Assembly: GCA_964343705.1 (NCBI GenBank)
Contig: CAYFJX010000009.1
Coordinates: 1 to 64,000 of the forward strand
Length of the DNA stretch: 64,000 bases
From: JAUSFM01 sp964343705
GTDB taxonomy: Archaea > Nanobdellota > Nanobdellia > Woesearchaeales > UBA12501
Direction of reading: 5' to 3'
The position numbers were made by a program, and so were the translations under genes. The notes under the pieces are model-generated. The model saw only the letters and a list, made by a program, of their open reading frames with translations. It made no database searches and was not told where the DNA came from. Of the stretch, positions 24,451 through 31,770 are shown in pieces (the first letter of the stretch is position 1; each line of letters opens with the position of its first letter).

Positions 24451-25602
24451 ATGAGAACACTAACCACGCTAATACTAACAGGCTTACTCTACACAGCTTG
24501 CCTTTCAGACAGGCCCAGAGTAGAGCCTGATGCAGGAGTTGAACAAGTCTACACTCCAAACGATTCTGATAATGGTGAAGTTAATGGTGGTGACACGTAC
24601 GTTCCTCCGGCAGAAGGAGAGGGTGAAATCATACCTCTTGGTGAAGGTGAGGGAGAACCTATCTTGCCTGGTGAAGGCGAGGGAGAGATTATAATTCCTG
24701 GTGAGGGTGAAGGAGAGGGTGAGATGACTACTTTTCCTGGTGAGGGCGAGGGCGAAGGTGAGATGACTACTTTCCCAGGAGAGGGTGAAGGTGAGGGGGA
24801 ACCTTTTTGTCGTTTGGGAAACACCGTAGCGACGTATGAGGGGCCGCAAGAAACACTTGACGTTGGCGTGTGCCAAGCTCTTTTAGAGGAGTGCGTTTTA
24901 GTGGATGGTGTGCTTCAATACGTTCAAGTACAAGAACAGGTTTTGCCTTCTGACGAGGTTTGTAACCTTGTTGATGATGATTGTGATGGCGTTGTTGATG
25001 AGGGTTTTAATGTAGGCGAGGCGTGTGGCGATGCTTGTAGTGGAGAAGGAATAATAGCGTGTTTGGATGGGGAAGCTTACTGTGACGTGCCAAGAGGTGT
25101 TAACAGACTGTATAATGCGGGTTTTGAGCAAGGACCTGGAGATGATGATGAGCCGATTCCGTGCTGGACAGTCATCCAAGGAAACCCAGTAGTTGTTGAA
25201 CGCCACCAAGGAGGCAACACGTACCCAGTGTGCGAGGGTGATTACGCAGTACGACCACTCGAAGGAGATGGAGACACGTATGAGATTAGACAACGTGTAA
25301 GCCTTCTAGACCTGGCTAGGGAGGTGGATGCTGGCCGTGTAGAAGTAAACCTTTCTTACGTTACGGTGAGTGATGGTGATGGTTTGCTAGCAGGATACAA
25401 CATCCTGGATGGTGAGGGTAACGTGCTAAGCAGTCGTTATTCTGGTTTTCAGACAGGAAGGTGTGAGGAGGGAAACGAGCGACTACCAAACCTGCCCAGA
25501 GGCACTAGGTATGTAGAAGTCAGGCTCGGTGGAGACAATCAAGGAGGCAACACCAACAACGCCCTCCACGACAACATACAACTAGAGGTAATACTAAGAT
25601 AA
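24451..25602 (+). CDS. Lipoprotein with GEGEGE repeats and a MopE-type metal motif
   Basis: A 383-residue exported protein. Lipobox LLYTAC places the lipid on Cys17. A flexible stalk of Gly-Glu-Gly-Glu repeats spans residues 55-117, including two exact copies of EMTTFPGEGEGEG. A cysteine-containing domain with VCNLVDDDCDGVVDEGF (170-186) matches the MopE-type putative metal-binding motif, followed by a paired-cysteine segment. The last 165 residues (LYNAGFEQGPGDD... to NALHDNIQLEVILR) resemble a jelly-roll carbohydrate-binding domain. It is probably a surface adhesin or ligand-binding protein. MopE motifs are commonest in bacteria, so transfer is possible. Confidence 0.7.
   Translation: MRTLTTLILTGLLYTACLSDRPRVEPDAGVEQVYTPNDSDNGEVNGGDTYVPPAEGEGEIIPLGEGEGEPILPGEGEGEIIIPGEGEGEGEMTTFPGEGEGEGEMTTFPGEGEGEGEPFCRLGNTVATYEGPQETLDVGVCQALLEECVLVDGVLQYVQVQEQVLPSDEVCNLVDDDCDGVVDEGFNVGEACGDACSGEGIIACLDGEAYCDVPRGVNRLYNAGFEQGPGDDDEPIPCWTVIQGNPVVVERHQGGNTYPVCEGDYAVRPLEGDGDTYEIRQRVSLLDLAREVDAGRVEVNLSYVTVSDGDGLLAGYNILDGEGNVLSSRYSGFQTGRCEEGNERLPNLPRGTRYVEVRLGGDNQGGNTNNALHDNIQLEVILR
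24721..24798 (+). repeat. Tandem repeat encoding EMTTFPGEGEGEG
   Basis: Two adjacent 39-base units encode the identical 13-residue peptide, inside a longer run (about 24612-24804) of Gly-Glu codons. Differences at third positions (TTTTCCT versus TTCCCA) show that the duplication is not recent. Confidence 0.75.
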
Positions 25603-25636
25603 TCTTCATTTACGAGGTGGTAGATGGAGATGAAAC

Positions 25637-26041
25637 ATGGAACAAATTGTTTATAGGATGAGTGCAGTCCTTACCATTGTGTACTTCTTGGTTGCTAATC
25701 TGTTCGTTACTTTAAGGGTTTATTATTATAAGACTCCTTTTTTATTTTCCAGTCAACCTGGTTATGTGGTTTGGCTACTTGCTCTATGGTATAGTTTAGT
25801 GAATATTCCTACTGTTATAGCTTTCTTTTTTCTTATGTTTACAGGAGAAAGAATACAAAAGAAAACAAGCGAGTACCTATTTCTCGCAGCTTCTACCTAC
25901 GTGGTATTTGCCAACTTAGTTCTGACTAAAGTTATTCTTGATAGGCCTTACTTTGCATGGCAGTACATCCTTGCAGCATATATAATTTTTAACATACCTG
26001 CCTTAGTCCTTGTGCTGATAGGCATACTCAAAAGGAGATGA
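25637..26041 (+). CDS. Four-helix membrane protein, unknown
   Basis: A 134-residue protein with four hydrophobic segments (VLTIVYFLVANLFVTL; LLALWYSLVNIPTVIAFFFL; YLFLAASTYVVFANLVL; IFNIPALVLVLIGIL). GGAGATGA precedes its ATG. It is the first of three closely spaced small genes after the MopE lipoprotein and may be co-expressed with it. Function unknown. Confidence 0.55.
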   Translation: MEQIVYRMSAVLTIVYFLVANLFVTLRVYYYKTPFLFSSQPGYVVWLLALWYSLVNIPTVIAFFFLMFTGERIQKKTSEYLFLAASTYVVFANLVLTKVILDRPYFAWQYILAAYIIFNIPALVLVLIGILKRR

Positions 26042-26045
26042 TACA

Positions 26046-26234
26046 TTGGAAAAGAACATTTCAATAACAACTTACCTGCACGTAATCTGCGCTATAATCC
26101 TGGGTGCTGGCTTGACCATCATTGGTTATAGTGCAGAGAGTGTGCAACTAGTTTTGATCGGAATAAGCATATTTGTAATCACACCAACTATAGCATATTT
26201 TGTTTTGTGCTTAAAAGATACCACGGAGGATTGA
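26046..26234 (+). CDS. Small two-helix membrane protein, TTG start
   Basis: A 62-residue protein reading MEKNISITTYLHVICAIILG. It starts at a TTG directly after GGAGATGAT, which overlaps the end of the preceding gene. It has two membrane helices. Tight spacing on both sides implies an operon. Confidence 0.5.
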   Translation: MEKNISITTYLHVICAIILGAGLTIIGYSAESVQLVLIGISIFVITPTIAYFVLCLKDTTED

Positions 26235-26238
26235 TACC

Positions 26239-26430
26239 ATGAAGAAAATAGTAACAATTTTGCTTTTGGCTTTGTTACTGGTTGGGGCAGTGTTTGCTTT
26301 GACAGGCTGCGAAGTTAAAAGTGAGAGGAATGATAAGACGTTTAGCACAGTAAAAAGCACCACGAAGTGTGGTTTTAGCGGTTGTAAGACGACCAAGCGA
26401 ACTTGTCCTTTCTGGGATAGAAACTGCTGA
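26239..26430 (+). CDS. Small cysteine-rich lipoprotein
   Basis: A 63-residue precursor with a hydrophobic signal and lipobox FALTGC (Cys24). The roughly 40-residue mature part is basic and has four more cysteines (KCGFSGCKTTKRTCPFWDRNC), which could form two disulfides outside the cell. It starts four bases after the preceding gene's stop. Such tiny secreted Cys-rich proteins may be binding factors, but nothing specific can be said. Confidence 0.55.
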   Translation: MKKIVTILLLALLLVGAVFALTGCEVKSERNDKTFSTVKSTTKCGFSGCKTTKRTCPFWDRNC

Positions 26431-26433
26431 GGT

Positions 26434-26982
26434 TTAAGGAAAGAAGAATCGTTCACCTTTTATTTTTATTGTTGGTGACATTTCTTTCCATGTGTATATG
26501 TTGTTGGGGTTGTCTAAAGCAAATATTTGACCGTAGAGTTTTCTCATTTCTTGTGCTGCTTTTTCTTTTTGTGGTTTTCGTAGTTCATGTAGCATGAAAC
26601 TGGGAATTTTTCTTATGTCTGGTTTTTGTATGAATTTTACTTTTCTGTTCATCATGTCTTTGAATGTTTTGCTTTGTATGTATTCACGTACGATTTTCTC
26701 GTTGCTCCACATCTTTTTTCTCCAAACAGCTGCCATTAATTCATGCCATTTTTTGTAGTTTACTATTCCAAAATCAATGAACCATTTAACAAAATTCTTG
26801 TAGCTCACCCCGTACAGGTTTCCTTTTTGGGCTAGCCAAGCATGCTTGTATAATTCAGGGATGGCTTTGTAGTATGGTTCATCTCTTGTTGACTGCCAAT
26901 CCTTGCATATTTGAGGAATTGTTTTTGGGCTTTTAGCAAGAAGGCTATAGAGAACTCTATGATGGTAGACTCGCCATTTCAC
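26434..26982 (-). CDS. Hypothetical basic protein of the accessory island
   Basis: A 182-residue, strongly basic protein with aromatic-rich helices (VYHHRVLYSLLAKSPKTIPQICKDW; YKNFVKWFIDFGIVNYKKW). The N-terminal 60 residues could be a winged-helix-like unit. The coding strand is rich in A and C, like the 28.2-29.5 kb genes. TTTATATATG on the minus strand (27030-27021) and GAGGTG near the start support expression. A set of CCAGAA/TTCTGG inverted repeats lies just upstream of that box. Function unknown. Confidence 0.55.
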   Translation of the reverse strand: MKWRVYHHRVLYSLLAKSPKTIPQICKDWQSTRDEPYYKAIPELYKHAWLAQKGNLYGVSYKNFVKWFIDFGIVNYKKWHELMAAVWRKKMWSNEKIVREYIQSKTFKDMMNRKVKFIQKPDIRKIPSFMLHELRKPQKEKAAQEMRKLYGQIFALDNPNNIYTWKEMSPTIKIKGERFFFP

Positions 26983-27036
26983 TCTGGGTACACCTCTTTT
27001 TTTAGTATGGTTATACTATAACATATATAAAAATTA

Positions 27037-27282
27037 TCTGGTATTCCTAAAATAAATACCAGAACTGCAAACTATATATTACAGTTCTGGAATGTGAAGA
27101 AAAAGTTCCAGAAACACAACACCAAAGTATATTTAAAAAAAGCATTTTTTAGAAAGTGTAATTGTAAAGAAAAATGTTGGACAGTTACAGGCTGTCCAGC
27201 ATGATTACTATTCCTCAAGAAAGAGGACATTCAAGTAGGGAGTAGAATATTTTGCTCTTATAAAAAGTTTTCTTTCTTGAGG
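27037..27282. other. Array of hairpins, partly mutually exclusive
   Basis: The 320-base gap holds five helices. TCTGGTATT (27037-27045) pairs with AATACCAGA (27055-27063). CCAGAACTG (27059-27067) pairs with CAGTTCTGG (27082-27090). TTCTGGAA (27085-27092) pairs with TTCCAGAA (27106-27113). Neighbours share arms and so exclude each other. Then come ATGTTGGACAG (27174-27184) with CTGTCCAGCAT (27192-27202), and CCTCAAGAAAG (27213-27223) with CTTTCTTGAGG (27272-27282). The first three could be operator repeats for the minus-strand gene at 26982 whose TATA box abuts them. The last two look like RNA stems. No ORF is supported here. Confidence 0.45.
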
Positions 27283-27302
27283 CTCAAGGAGTTGATAGAA
27301 TG

Positions 27303-27455
27303 TTATTTAACAAGTCGTGCTTTGAGGTCACCTTTTTTGTATGTGAATTTTACGAGTGCTCCTTTTTTGAGGCCTATTTCTCTTGCCATTTTTATGGGTA
27401 TTCTGACGCTGTATTGGCCTCGTCCATCGTGATGGATTTTCATTGTTTTTTCCAT
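27303..27455 (-). CDS. AbrB/SpoVT-type DNA-binding protein
   Basis: A 50-residue swapped-hairpin domain: GRGQYSVRIPIKMAREIGLKKG followed by ALVKFTYKKGDLKARLVK, the standard AbrB pattern. It resembles short archaeal regulators and antitoxins that bind as dimers. Three copies of AATCGTACGTTTT (27465-27570) lie immediately upstream, in the region shared with the divergent exonuclease/transposase operon, so it probably represses both directions. No toxin gene is adjacent on its own strand. Confidence 0.75.
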   Translation of the reverse strand: MEKTMKIHHDGRGQYSVRIPIKMAREIGLKKGALVKFTYKKGDLKARLVK

Positions 27456-27464
27456 AATTCATTT

Positions 27465-27570
27465 AATCGTACGTTTTATTATTTAAGCTTTTCTATGGTG
27501 CAATATAATCGTACGTTTTCACATATGTATAAATATGACCTTCCAATCTCAATTGAAAATCGTACGTTTT
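27465..27570. repeat. Three copies of a 13-base operator-like repeat
   Basis: AATCGTACGTTTT occurs at 27465-27477, 27507-27519 and 27558-27570. Each contains the palindrome CGTACG. The spacings are 42 and 51 bases, close to four and five helical turns, so proteins bound to all three would face the same side. The copies fill the divergent promoter region between the AbrB-type gene and the operon at 27595. Confidence 0.75.
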
Positions 27571-27594
27571 TTAGTGCGGTGGAGGCATAACACA

Positions 27595-27693
27595 ATGGCT
27601 ACAGCAAAACTAACAACCAGGGAAGCATATGACGACAATGGGAAGAAAATCTTGCTTATTGAAATCTGCGCTGATGAGGTGGTGGCACAATGA
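27595..27693 (+). CDS. Small ORF heading the exonuclease/transposase operon
   Basis: ATG at 27595 follows GGTGGAGG by about nine bases and encodes 32 residues (MATAKLTTREAYDDNGKKI, then LLIEICADEVVAQ). Its TGA overlaps the exonuclease ATG as ATGA, so its translation probably drives the operon. The sequence resembles no known family. Confidence 0.5.
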   Translation: MATAKLTTREAYDDNGKKILLIEICADEVVAQ

Positions 27694-28181
27694 AAATCTG
27701 CTTTGACCTTGAAACAACAGGACTAAACTTCCTTAAAGACAGAATCACCGCAATCGGGCTTAAAACAGATAATGGGGAGCGTTTAATCACGTACAAGAGT
27801 GAAAAGCGGCTACTGCAAGAGTTCTGGGCATACCTACGACAAAAGAAAAAGTTCTGCCTTGTTGGCTTTAATAGTAGGGGTTTTGATATTCCTATGTTGG
27901 TGACGCGGAGTTTTATTCATAATGTTCCTGTAATAGACATTCGCGGAAAACACATTGACCTTAGAGACTGTTTTAACAACAACCGATATGCTAAAGGCAG
28001 GCTTGAAGAGTACAGTCAAGCAATTGGTTACCAACCAAAATACAATGGTTTCAAGGGAGAAGATATACCTTTGCTATGGCAGGAAGGACGCATACCAGAA
28101 CTCAAAGAATACCTAGCCCAGGATGTTCGTATGACGTACGCAGTATACCAACGACTAAAAGTAATAGGGTGGATAGCATGA
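27690..28181 (+). CDS. DEDD-family 3'-5' exonuclease-like protein
   Basis: A 163-residue RNase H-fold nuclease. Exo I is CFDLETTG (Asp5, Glu7), Exo II is LVGFNSRGFDIPML near residue 70, and Exo III is EYLAQDVRMTYAVY near 145. The spacing suits DEDDy-type 3'-5' exonucleases acting on DNA or RNA. It is a stand-alone domain without polymerase. It is coupled by ATGA overlaps to the small ORF before it and to the 168-residue protein after it, in an operon ending with a DDE transposase. Confidence 0.75.
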   Translation: MKICFDLETTGLNFLKDRITAIGLKTDNGERLITYKSEKRLLQEFWAYLRQKKKFCLVGFNSRGFDIPMLVTRSFIHNVPVIDIRGKHIDLRDCFNNNRYAKGRLEEYSQAIGYQPKYNGFKGEDIPLLWQEGRIPELKEYLAQDVRMTYAVYQRLKVIGWIA

Positions 28182-28684
28182 GAGCTATCTACTTTAACGT
28201 TAAATGGCAAGGAAGTTACCTCACAGGCAGGGTAACCTCCATTGCCGTTCTTACACCACGAGCACACATAACCTTCCAAAACAGGCAAGAACTACACACA
28301 CTAAAACACTTCTTCACCCTTGTAGAAACATACAAAAAAGCCACTATTGTTGTTTTTGACCGAGAAGAACTCAACTTCCTACTATTAAGAAGCCTCAAAT
28401 ACCACTTCAGAATGGACTACCTCCTAAGAAACATCCTCGTCATAAAAGACGTACTATCCTTTGCAAACAAATCCCCCACTTATAGTGTTAACGATTTTGC
28501 ACGCCACCTAGCAAAACAAATCCCAGAACCAAACAGGTACATCAAAAAACAAGCCCAACAACCATGGAAATACCCATCCAACCAAGCACAAATAAAAAAC
28601 TACCTCCTTAAACCAGTACAAGAACTCAAAGAAGTAACAACAGCACTACACCAGTCACGATGGCTCAAACACCACCACCAATGA
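28178..28684 (+). CDS. Degenerate paralogue of the DEDD exonuclease
   Basis: A 168-residue protein starting at the ATG that overlaps the exonuclease stop. Block by block it follows the exonuclease: MRAIYFNVKWQGSYLTGRVTSIAVL with the Exo I strand, IVVFDREELNFLLLRSLK with Exo II, VIKDVLSFANKSPTYSVNDFARHL with the LRDCFNNN...LEEYSQAI stretch, and YLLKPVQELKEVTTAL with Exo III. The Exo I acids (Asp, Glu) and the Exo III Asp are missing, so it is probably catalytically dead and might act as a partner subunit. The coding strand is strikingly rich in A and C. Confidence 0.5.
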   Translation: MRAIYFNVKWQGSYLTGRVTSIAVLTPRAHITFQNRQELHTLKHFFTLVETYKKATIVVFDREELNFLLLRSLKYHFRMDYLLRNILVIKDVLSFANKSPTYSVNDFARHLAKQIPEPNRYIKKQAQQPWKYPSNQAQIKNYLLKPVQELKEVTTALHQSRWLKHHHQ

Positions 28685-29541
28685 CATGCTCACAGTGCGG
28701 CTCTGTAAGCAAAACACGATACGGCAAAGACCGCAAAAAGCGACAGCGCTACCAATGCAGCACCTGCAAACACGTCTACATCTACAACAAAGGATTCCTG
28801 AGAATGCGCTACCCAGCACGAATCATAGAAACATCATGGCTACTCTACTACCAAGGACTAAGCTTCAGAAAAGTCACACAACACCTCAAACTCAAAAAAA
28901 GAATACAACCACACCACACAACCATCTACAGATGGATACTAAAATACAACAACATACTAAACACATACCTATCAAAAAAAAGAATAAACAACTCACCAGT
29001 CCTCTGCGCAGACGAAATAAGACTAGACTTCAAAAACAAAGAAAACTGGTGCTTCGACGCAATAGACTTCGAAACACGCTTCTGGATAGCATCAGAAATG
29101 ACACACAGAAGAAGAAAACAACACGCAGTAGCACTCTTTGAAGAATGCAAAGCAAAATCAAAAAAACGACCACAACGAATAATTACCGACAACTTAAAAG
29201 CATACCCCAACAGCATCAAACAAGTGTATGGGGGAGGAATAAGCAAACCACCACTCCACATAACAATGGGAATCACCGAATACAACAAACACCGACACCA
29301 CGTCCACAATAACCGAATGGAACGAATGCAAGGAACCGTACGAGAAAGATATAAAGTCATGCGAGGCTTCTCCCAACTACACTCAGCACAAAACCTCATA
29401 ACCGGCCTCATGATATACTACAACTTTTTCAAACCACACATGGGAATCAAAAACAAAACACCCGCACAAACAGCAGGCATCGGACTAGCATGGCCCTACA
29501 GCTGGCGACAACTCGTCAACACAGCAGCAAACGCAGCATAA
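28681..29541 (+). CDS. Zinc-ribbon DDE transposase (IS6-like)
   Basis: A 286-residue protein starting at the ATG overlapping the previous stop (ATGA). An in-frame ATG 21 bases earlier is less likely. CSQCG...CSTCK (residues 3-29) is a zinc ribbon and RKVTQHLKLKKR (63-74) begins an HTH-like part. The RNase H-type catalytic core shows Asp111 (LCADEIRLD), Asp170 (RIITDNLKAYP) and Glu214 (NRMERMQGTVRERYK), the last in the N-x-x-E-R context of IS6-type enzymes. No terminal inverted repeats were found close by. Being the last gene of a coupled operon is unusual for a simple insertion sequence. Confidence 0.8.
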   Translation: MTCSQCGSVSKTRYGKDRKKRQRYQCSTCKHVYIYNKGFLRMRYPARIIETSWLLYYQGLSFRKVTQHLKLKKRIQPHHTTIYRWILKYNNILNTYLSKKRINNSPVLCADEIRLDFKNKENWCFDAIDFETRFWIASEMTHRRRKQHAVALFEECKAKSKKRPQRIITDNLKAYPNSIKQVYGGGISKPPLHITMGITEYNKHRHHVHNNRMERMQGTVRERYKVMRGFSQLHSAQNLITGLMIYYNFFKPHMGIKNKTPAQTAGIGLAWPYSWRQLVNTAANAA

Positions 29542-29653
29542 AATACCGATTTTTTTACGCCACCAACTTTTAACGCACCACTACCTTTTTTGTTCCTCCC
29601 ACTTAGTACATAACAATCTTTAAATAGTCCAGAGTTTCACTCCATATTCTAGG

Positions 29654-29809
29654 ATGATACCTAGAACCCAATCAGCGAAAAACGCTCGAGGGGGAACGTA
29701 TTTCTCTTTGTTTTGTCCACATTCACTGTGTCCTTTTTTTACACCTACTACTTTTACACTCAACCATTTGAAAATTACACTCAATAAGTTCAAAAATAAT
29801 AAGCTGTAG
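29654..29809 (+). CDS. Possible leader peptide upstream of asparagine synthetase
   Basis: A 51-codon ORF begins about 35 bases after TTTAAATAG (about 29612-29621) and ends TTG AAA ATT ACA CTC AAT AAG TTC..., with four Asn codons in the last 18. Its TAG stop lies inside the CTGTAG arm of the hairpin at 29804. It ends some 100 bases before the asparagine synthetase. Translation is unproven, and A/T-rich DNA makes Asn codons common by chance. Confidence 0.3.
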   Translation: MIPRTQSAKNARGGTYFSLFCPHSLCPFFTPTTFTLNHLKITLNKFKNNKL

Positions 29810-29871
29810 ACCTGTTGTAACTACAGCGAGTTTCTGATAGGGGGATGTATTCTCTAGCTGAAGCTCTACAG
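29804..29871 (+). promoter_or_regulatory. Alternative hairpins in the asparagine synthetase leader
   Basis: CTGTAG (29804-29809) can pair with CTACAG at 29821-29826 or with CTACAG at 29866-29871, two mutually exclusive hairpins directly upstream of the gene. This is the layout of an attenuator or a translational switch, though the stems are short. Confidence 0.35.
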
Positions 29872-29911
29872 GAAAAACAGACAAAAACAAAAAAACAATG
29901 GAGGAAAAAAT

Positions 29912-31000
29912 ATGGAACCACAAACAATACAACCAACCCTGCAACCTGCAGAGCAAACAGTGGCACCAATGCCAAGCCAAGTAAAAACACCAAACACCTT
30001 GCATGAACCAATGCCAGTGCAAACAAATGAACAAAAAAACATACCTCGGCACCAGCTTGGATCAACCATTAAGATTCAATCATCACTGCTACGAGGAGCA
30101 CGAGACTACTTTACTCGTATGGGATTTCATGAAGTGCCTGTGCCAACCATAACAAAAGCAACTGGCTCGTGCGAAAATGTTGACACTATGTTTGAAATGA
30201 CTCACTTTGGAAGCAGGGCGTACCTTGCACAAACAGGTCAACTCTACCTTGAAAGCCTGCTGCCAGTTGTTGACAAAGTGTTTTGTGTAGGGCCAAGCAG
30301 CAGAGCAGAACACAAAATTGACGACAGACACCTGACACAGTTTACCCTGATGGAAATAGAGTTTACTGGTAACCTTCCCCAGCTCATGAACCACATTGAA
30401 CAAACAATCCTGAGTATGGTAAGGGAAGTACTAAACACGTCACGAGCAGAACTACAAGAACTTGGTGTCAACACCACCCACCTTGATACACTACAGGCTC
30501 CATTCACTAAAATAAGTTATGAACAAGCAGTGAAGATAGTCAATGAAAAACTTGACAACACAGTGGTGTTTGGTTCAGATCTTACCTCAAAGCATGAAAA
30601 ATTTCTTGTTGAATACTTTGGTAACAAGCCACTGTTTGTAACGCACTATCCAGAGGCAATCAAGTTCTTTAACATGCGAACCAACGCCAAAGACAGCAGG
30701 TTAGTAAACAGCACAGATTTACTCTTGCCGTTTAGCGGTGAATCAGTGGGTGCAGCAGAGCGCGAGTTTGAACCAGACTATGTGATTGACAAACTAGAAA
30801 AGAGCATTATGCTGAAACAACTCAAAGAGAGAGGGGGAAGCATTGATGACTTCAAATGGTACGTGGACAACATGCGCGAGCATGGCAGTGTACCTCACGC
30901 AGGATGCGGCTTTGGCTTTGAACGAATCATGCAGTTTGTCATGGCAAGCAATGACATTAGAGTCACACCCTTTTTCATGAACAAAGGCAGCTTGAGATAA
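29912..31000 (+). CDS. Archaeal asparagine synthetase related to AsnRS
   Basis: A 362-residue class II synthetase core without an anticodon-binding domain. After about 45 low-complexity residues comes STIKIQSSLLRGARDYFTRMGF. Motif 2 is in FCVGPSSRAEHKIDDRHLTQFTLMEIE near residue 128, and motif 3 is HAGCGFGFERIMQFVM near 330. YLAQTGQLYLE is also typical. This matches the archaeal family that amidates Asp to Asn as a free amino acid, a paralogue of asparaginyl-tRNA synthetase. The low-complexity N-terminal extension (TIQPTLQPAEQTVAP) is odd. The gene has a long leader with alternative hairpins. Confidence 0.85.
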   Translation: MEPQTIQPTLQPAEQTVAPMPSQVKTPNTLHEPMPVQTNEQKNIPRHQLGSTIKIQSSLLRGARDYFTRMGFHEVPVPTITKATGSCENVDTMFEMTHFGSRAYLAQTGQLYLESLLPVVDKVFCVGPSSRAEHKIDDRHLTQFTLMEIEFTGNLPQLMNHIEQTILSMVREVLNTSRAELQELGVNTTHLDTLQAPFTKISYEQAVKIVNEKLDNTVVFGSDLTSKHEKFLVEYFGNKPLFVTHYPEAIKFFNMRTNAKDSRLVNSTDLLLPFSGESVGAAEREFEPDYVIDKLEKSIMLKQLKERGGSIDDFKWYVDNMREHGSVPHAGCGFGFERIMQFVMASNDIRVTPFFMNKGSLR

Positions 31001-31085
31001 CTGCCCCTTTTTACTTTTTTAGTATAGTCTGGAGTGGGACTAAATTTTTAAACAACAACAGTATGGGGATTGAAGGTGGTAGAAT

Positions 31086-31766
31086 ATGGCACGAGTTTCA
31101 CGTGAAGAAATGGCGAGAGATACAGCTCGCATATTACTTGAAAGAATTTCTGATGAAGAAGACGCACCAACCCCGTTTGGTGTTGACCCAGACAATCCAG
31201 TTCACTTTGTCTCGGGTATTGTTTCACCTGTCTATTGTCATACCAATGTTGTTGCTAGTCATGTTGGTAAACGAAATCAGGTGTTAGGTTATCTTAGGCA
31301 GATACTTGGAGATCCAAGCCAGTATGATGGAATTGCAAGTGTTGCTACTGCAGCAATACCCTTTGGCTCCATGCTTGCTCAGCAACTTGAGCTTCCACAT
31401 CTCTATGTTCGAACAAAACCACGAGAGCATGGAACAGCAAATCTTGTAGAGGGATATTTGCCTCCTGGTGGGCGTGTTGCTCTTATTGAAAATGTGGTGA
31501 CAGCAGCAACAAGTTCTGGCCCAGCACTCCAAGCACTGAGAGATGAGGGGCTTACTGTTGATACTGCATTTGCAATCATGAGTTATGGATTACCTCATGC
31601 CATGAGCGTGTATGAACAAGCAGGAGCAACTCTTGATACATTAACTACAGTTAGTAAAGTTCTGGATATTGGTGAAGAAAGAAGGTTCTTGGATGCAGGA
31701 AATGTTGCATTTGCCAGGGATTGGCACGAGCGACATCAAACATGGGAACCAGGAGAACAAAGGTGA
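31086..31766 (+). CDS. pyrE: Orotate phosphoribosyltransferase
   Basis: A 226-residue type I PRTase for the fifth step of UMP synthesis. HFVSGIVSPVYCHTN (residues 39-53) forms the orotate side, YVRTKPREHGTANLVEGYLPPG (around 100-121) is the flexible PRPP loop, and VALIENVVTAATSS (125-138) is the PRPP motif. In that motif the usual second acidic residue is Asn (EN rather than ED or DD), which may affect metal binding. GGTGGT precedes the ATG. pyrF follows after four bases. Confidence 0.88.
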   Translation: MARVSREEMARDTARILLERISDEEDAPTPFGVDPDNPVHFVSGIVSPVYCHTNVVASHVGKRNQVLGYLRQILGDPSQYDGIASVATAAIPFGSMLAQQLELPHLYVRTKPREHGTANLVEGYLPPGGRVALIENVVTAATSSGPALQALRDEGLTVDTAFAIMSYGLPHAMSVYEQAGATLDTLTTVSKVLDIGEERRFLDAGNVAFARDWHERHQTWEPGEQR

Positions 31767-31770
31767 TAGA

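Noticed and set aside
27300..27590. A + strand 96-codon frame over the AbrB-type gene and operator repeats
   Set aside because: It is Phe/Cys-rich, as expected for the reverse of a real gene. The minus strand encodes a recognisable AbrB domain.
28660..29600. A complete insertion sequence with terminal inverted repeats
   Set aside because: I searched by eye on both sides of the transposase and saw no convincing inverted repeats or target duplication. Only the coding region is annotated.
29620..29911. T-box-like riboswitch before asparagine synthetase
   Set aside because: T-boxes are bacterial, and neither the specifier loop nor the T-box sequence is present. Only short alternative hairpins are seen.
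31063..31287. A 74-codon frame overlapping the start of pyrE
   Set aside because: It is out of frame with the clearly conserved pyrE and has no coding character or ribosome site of its own.
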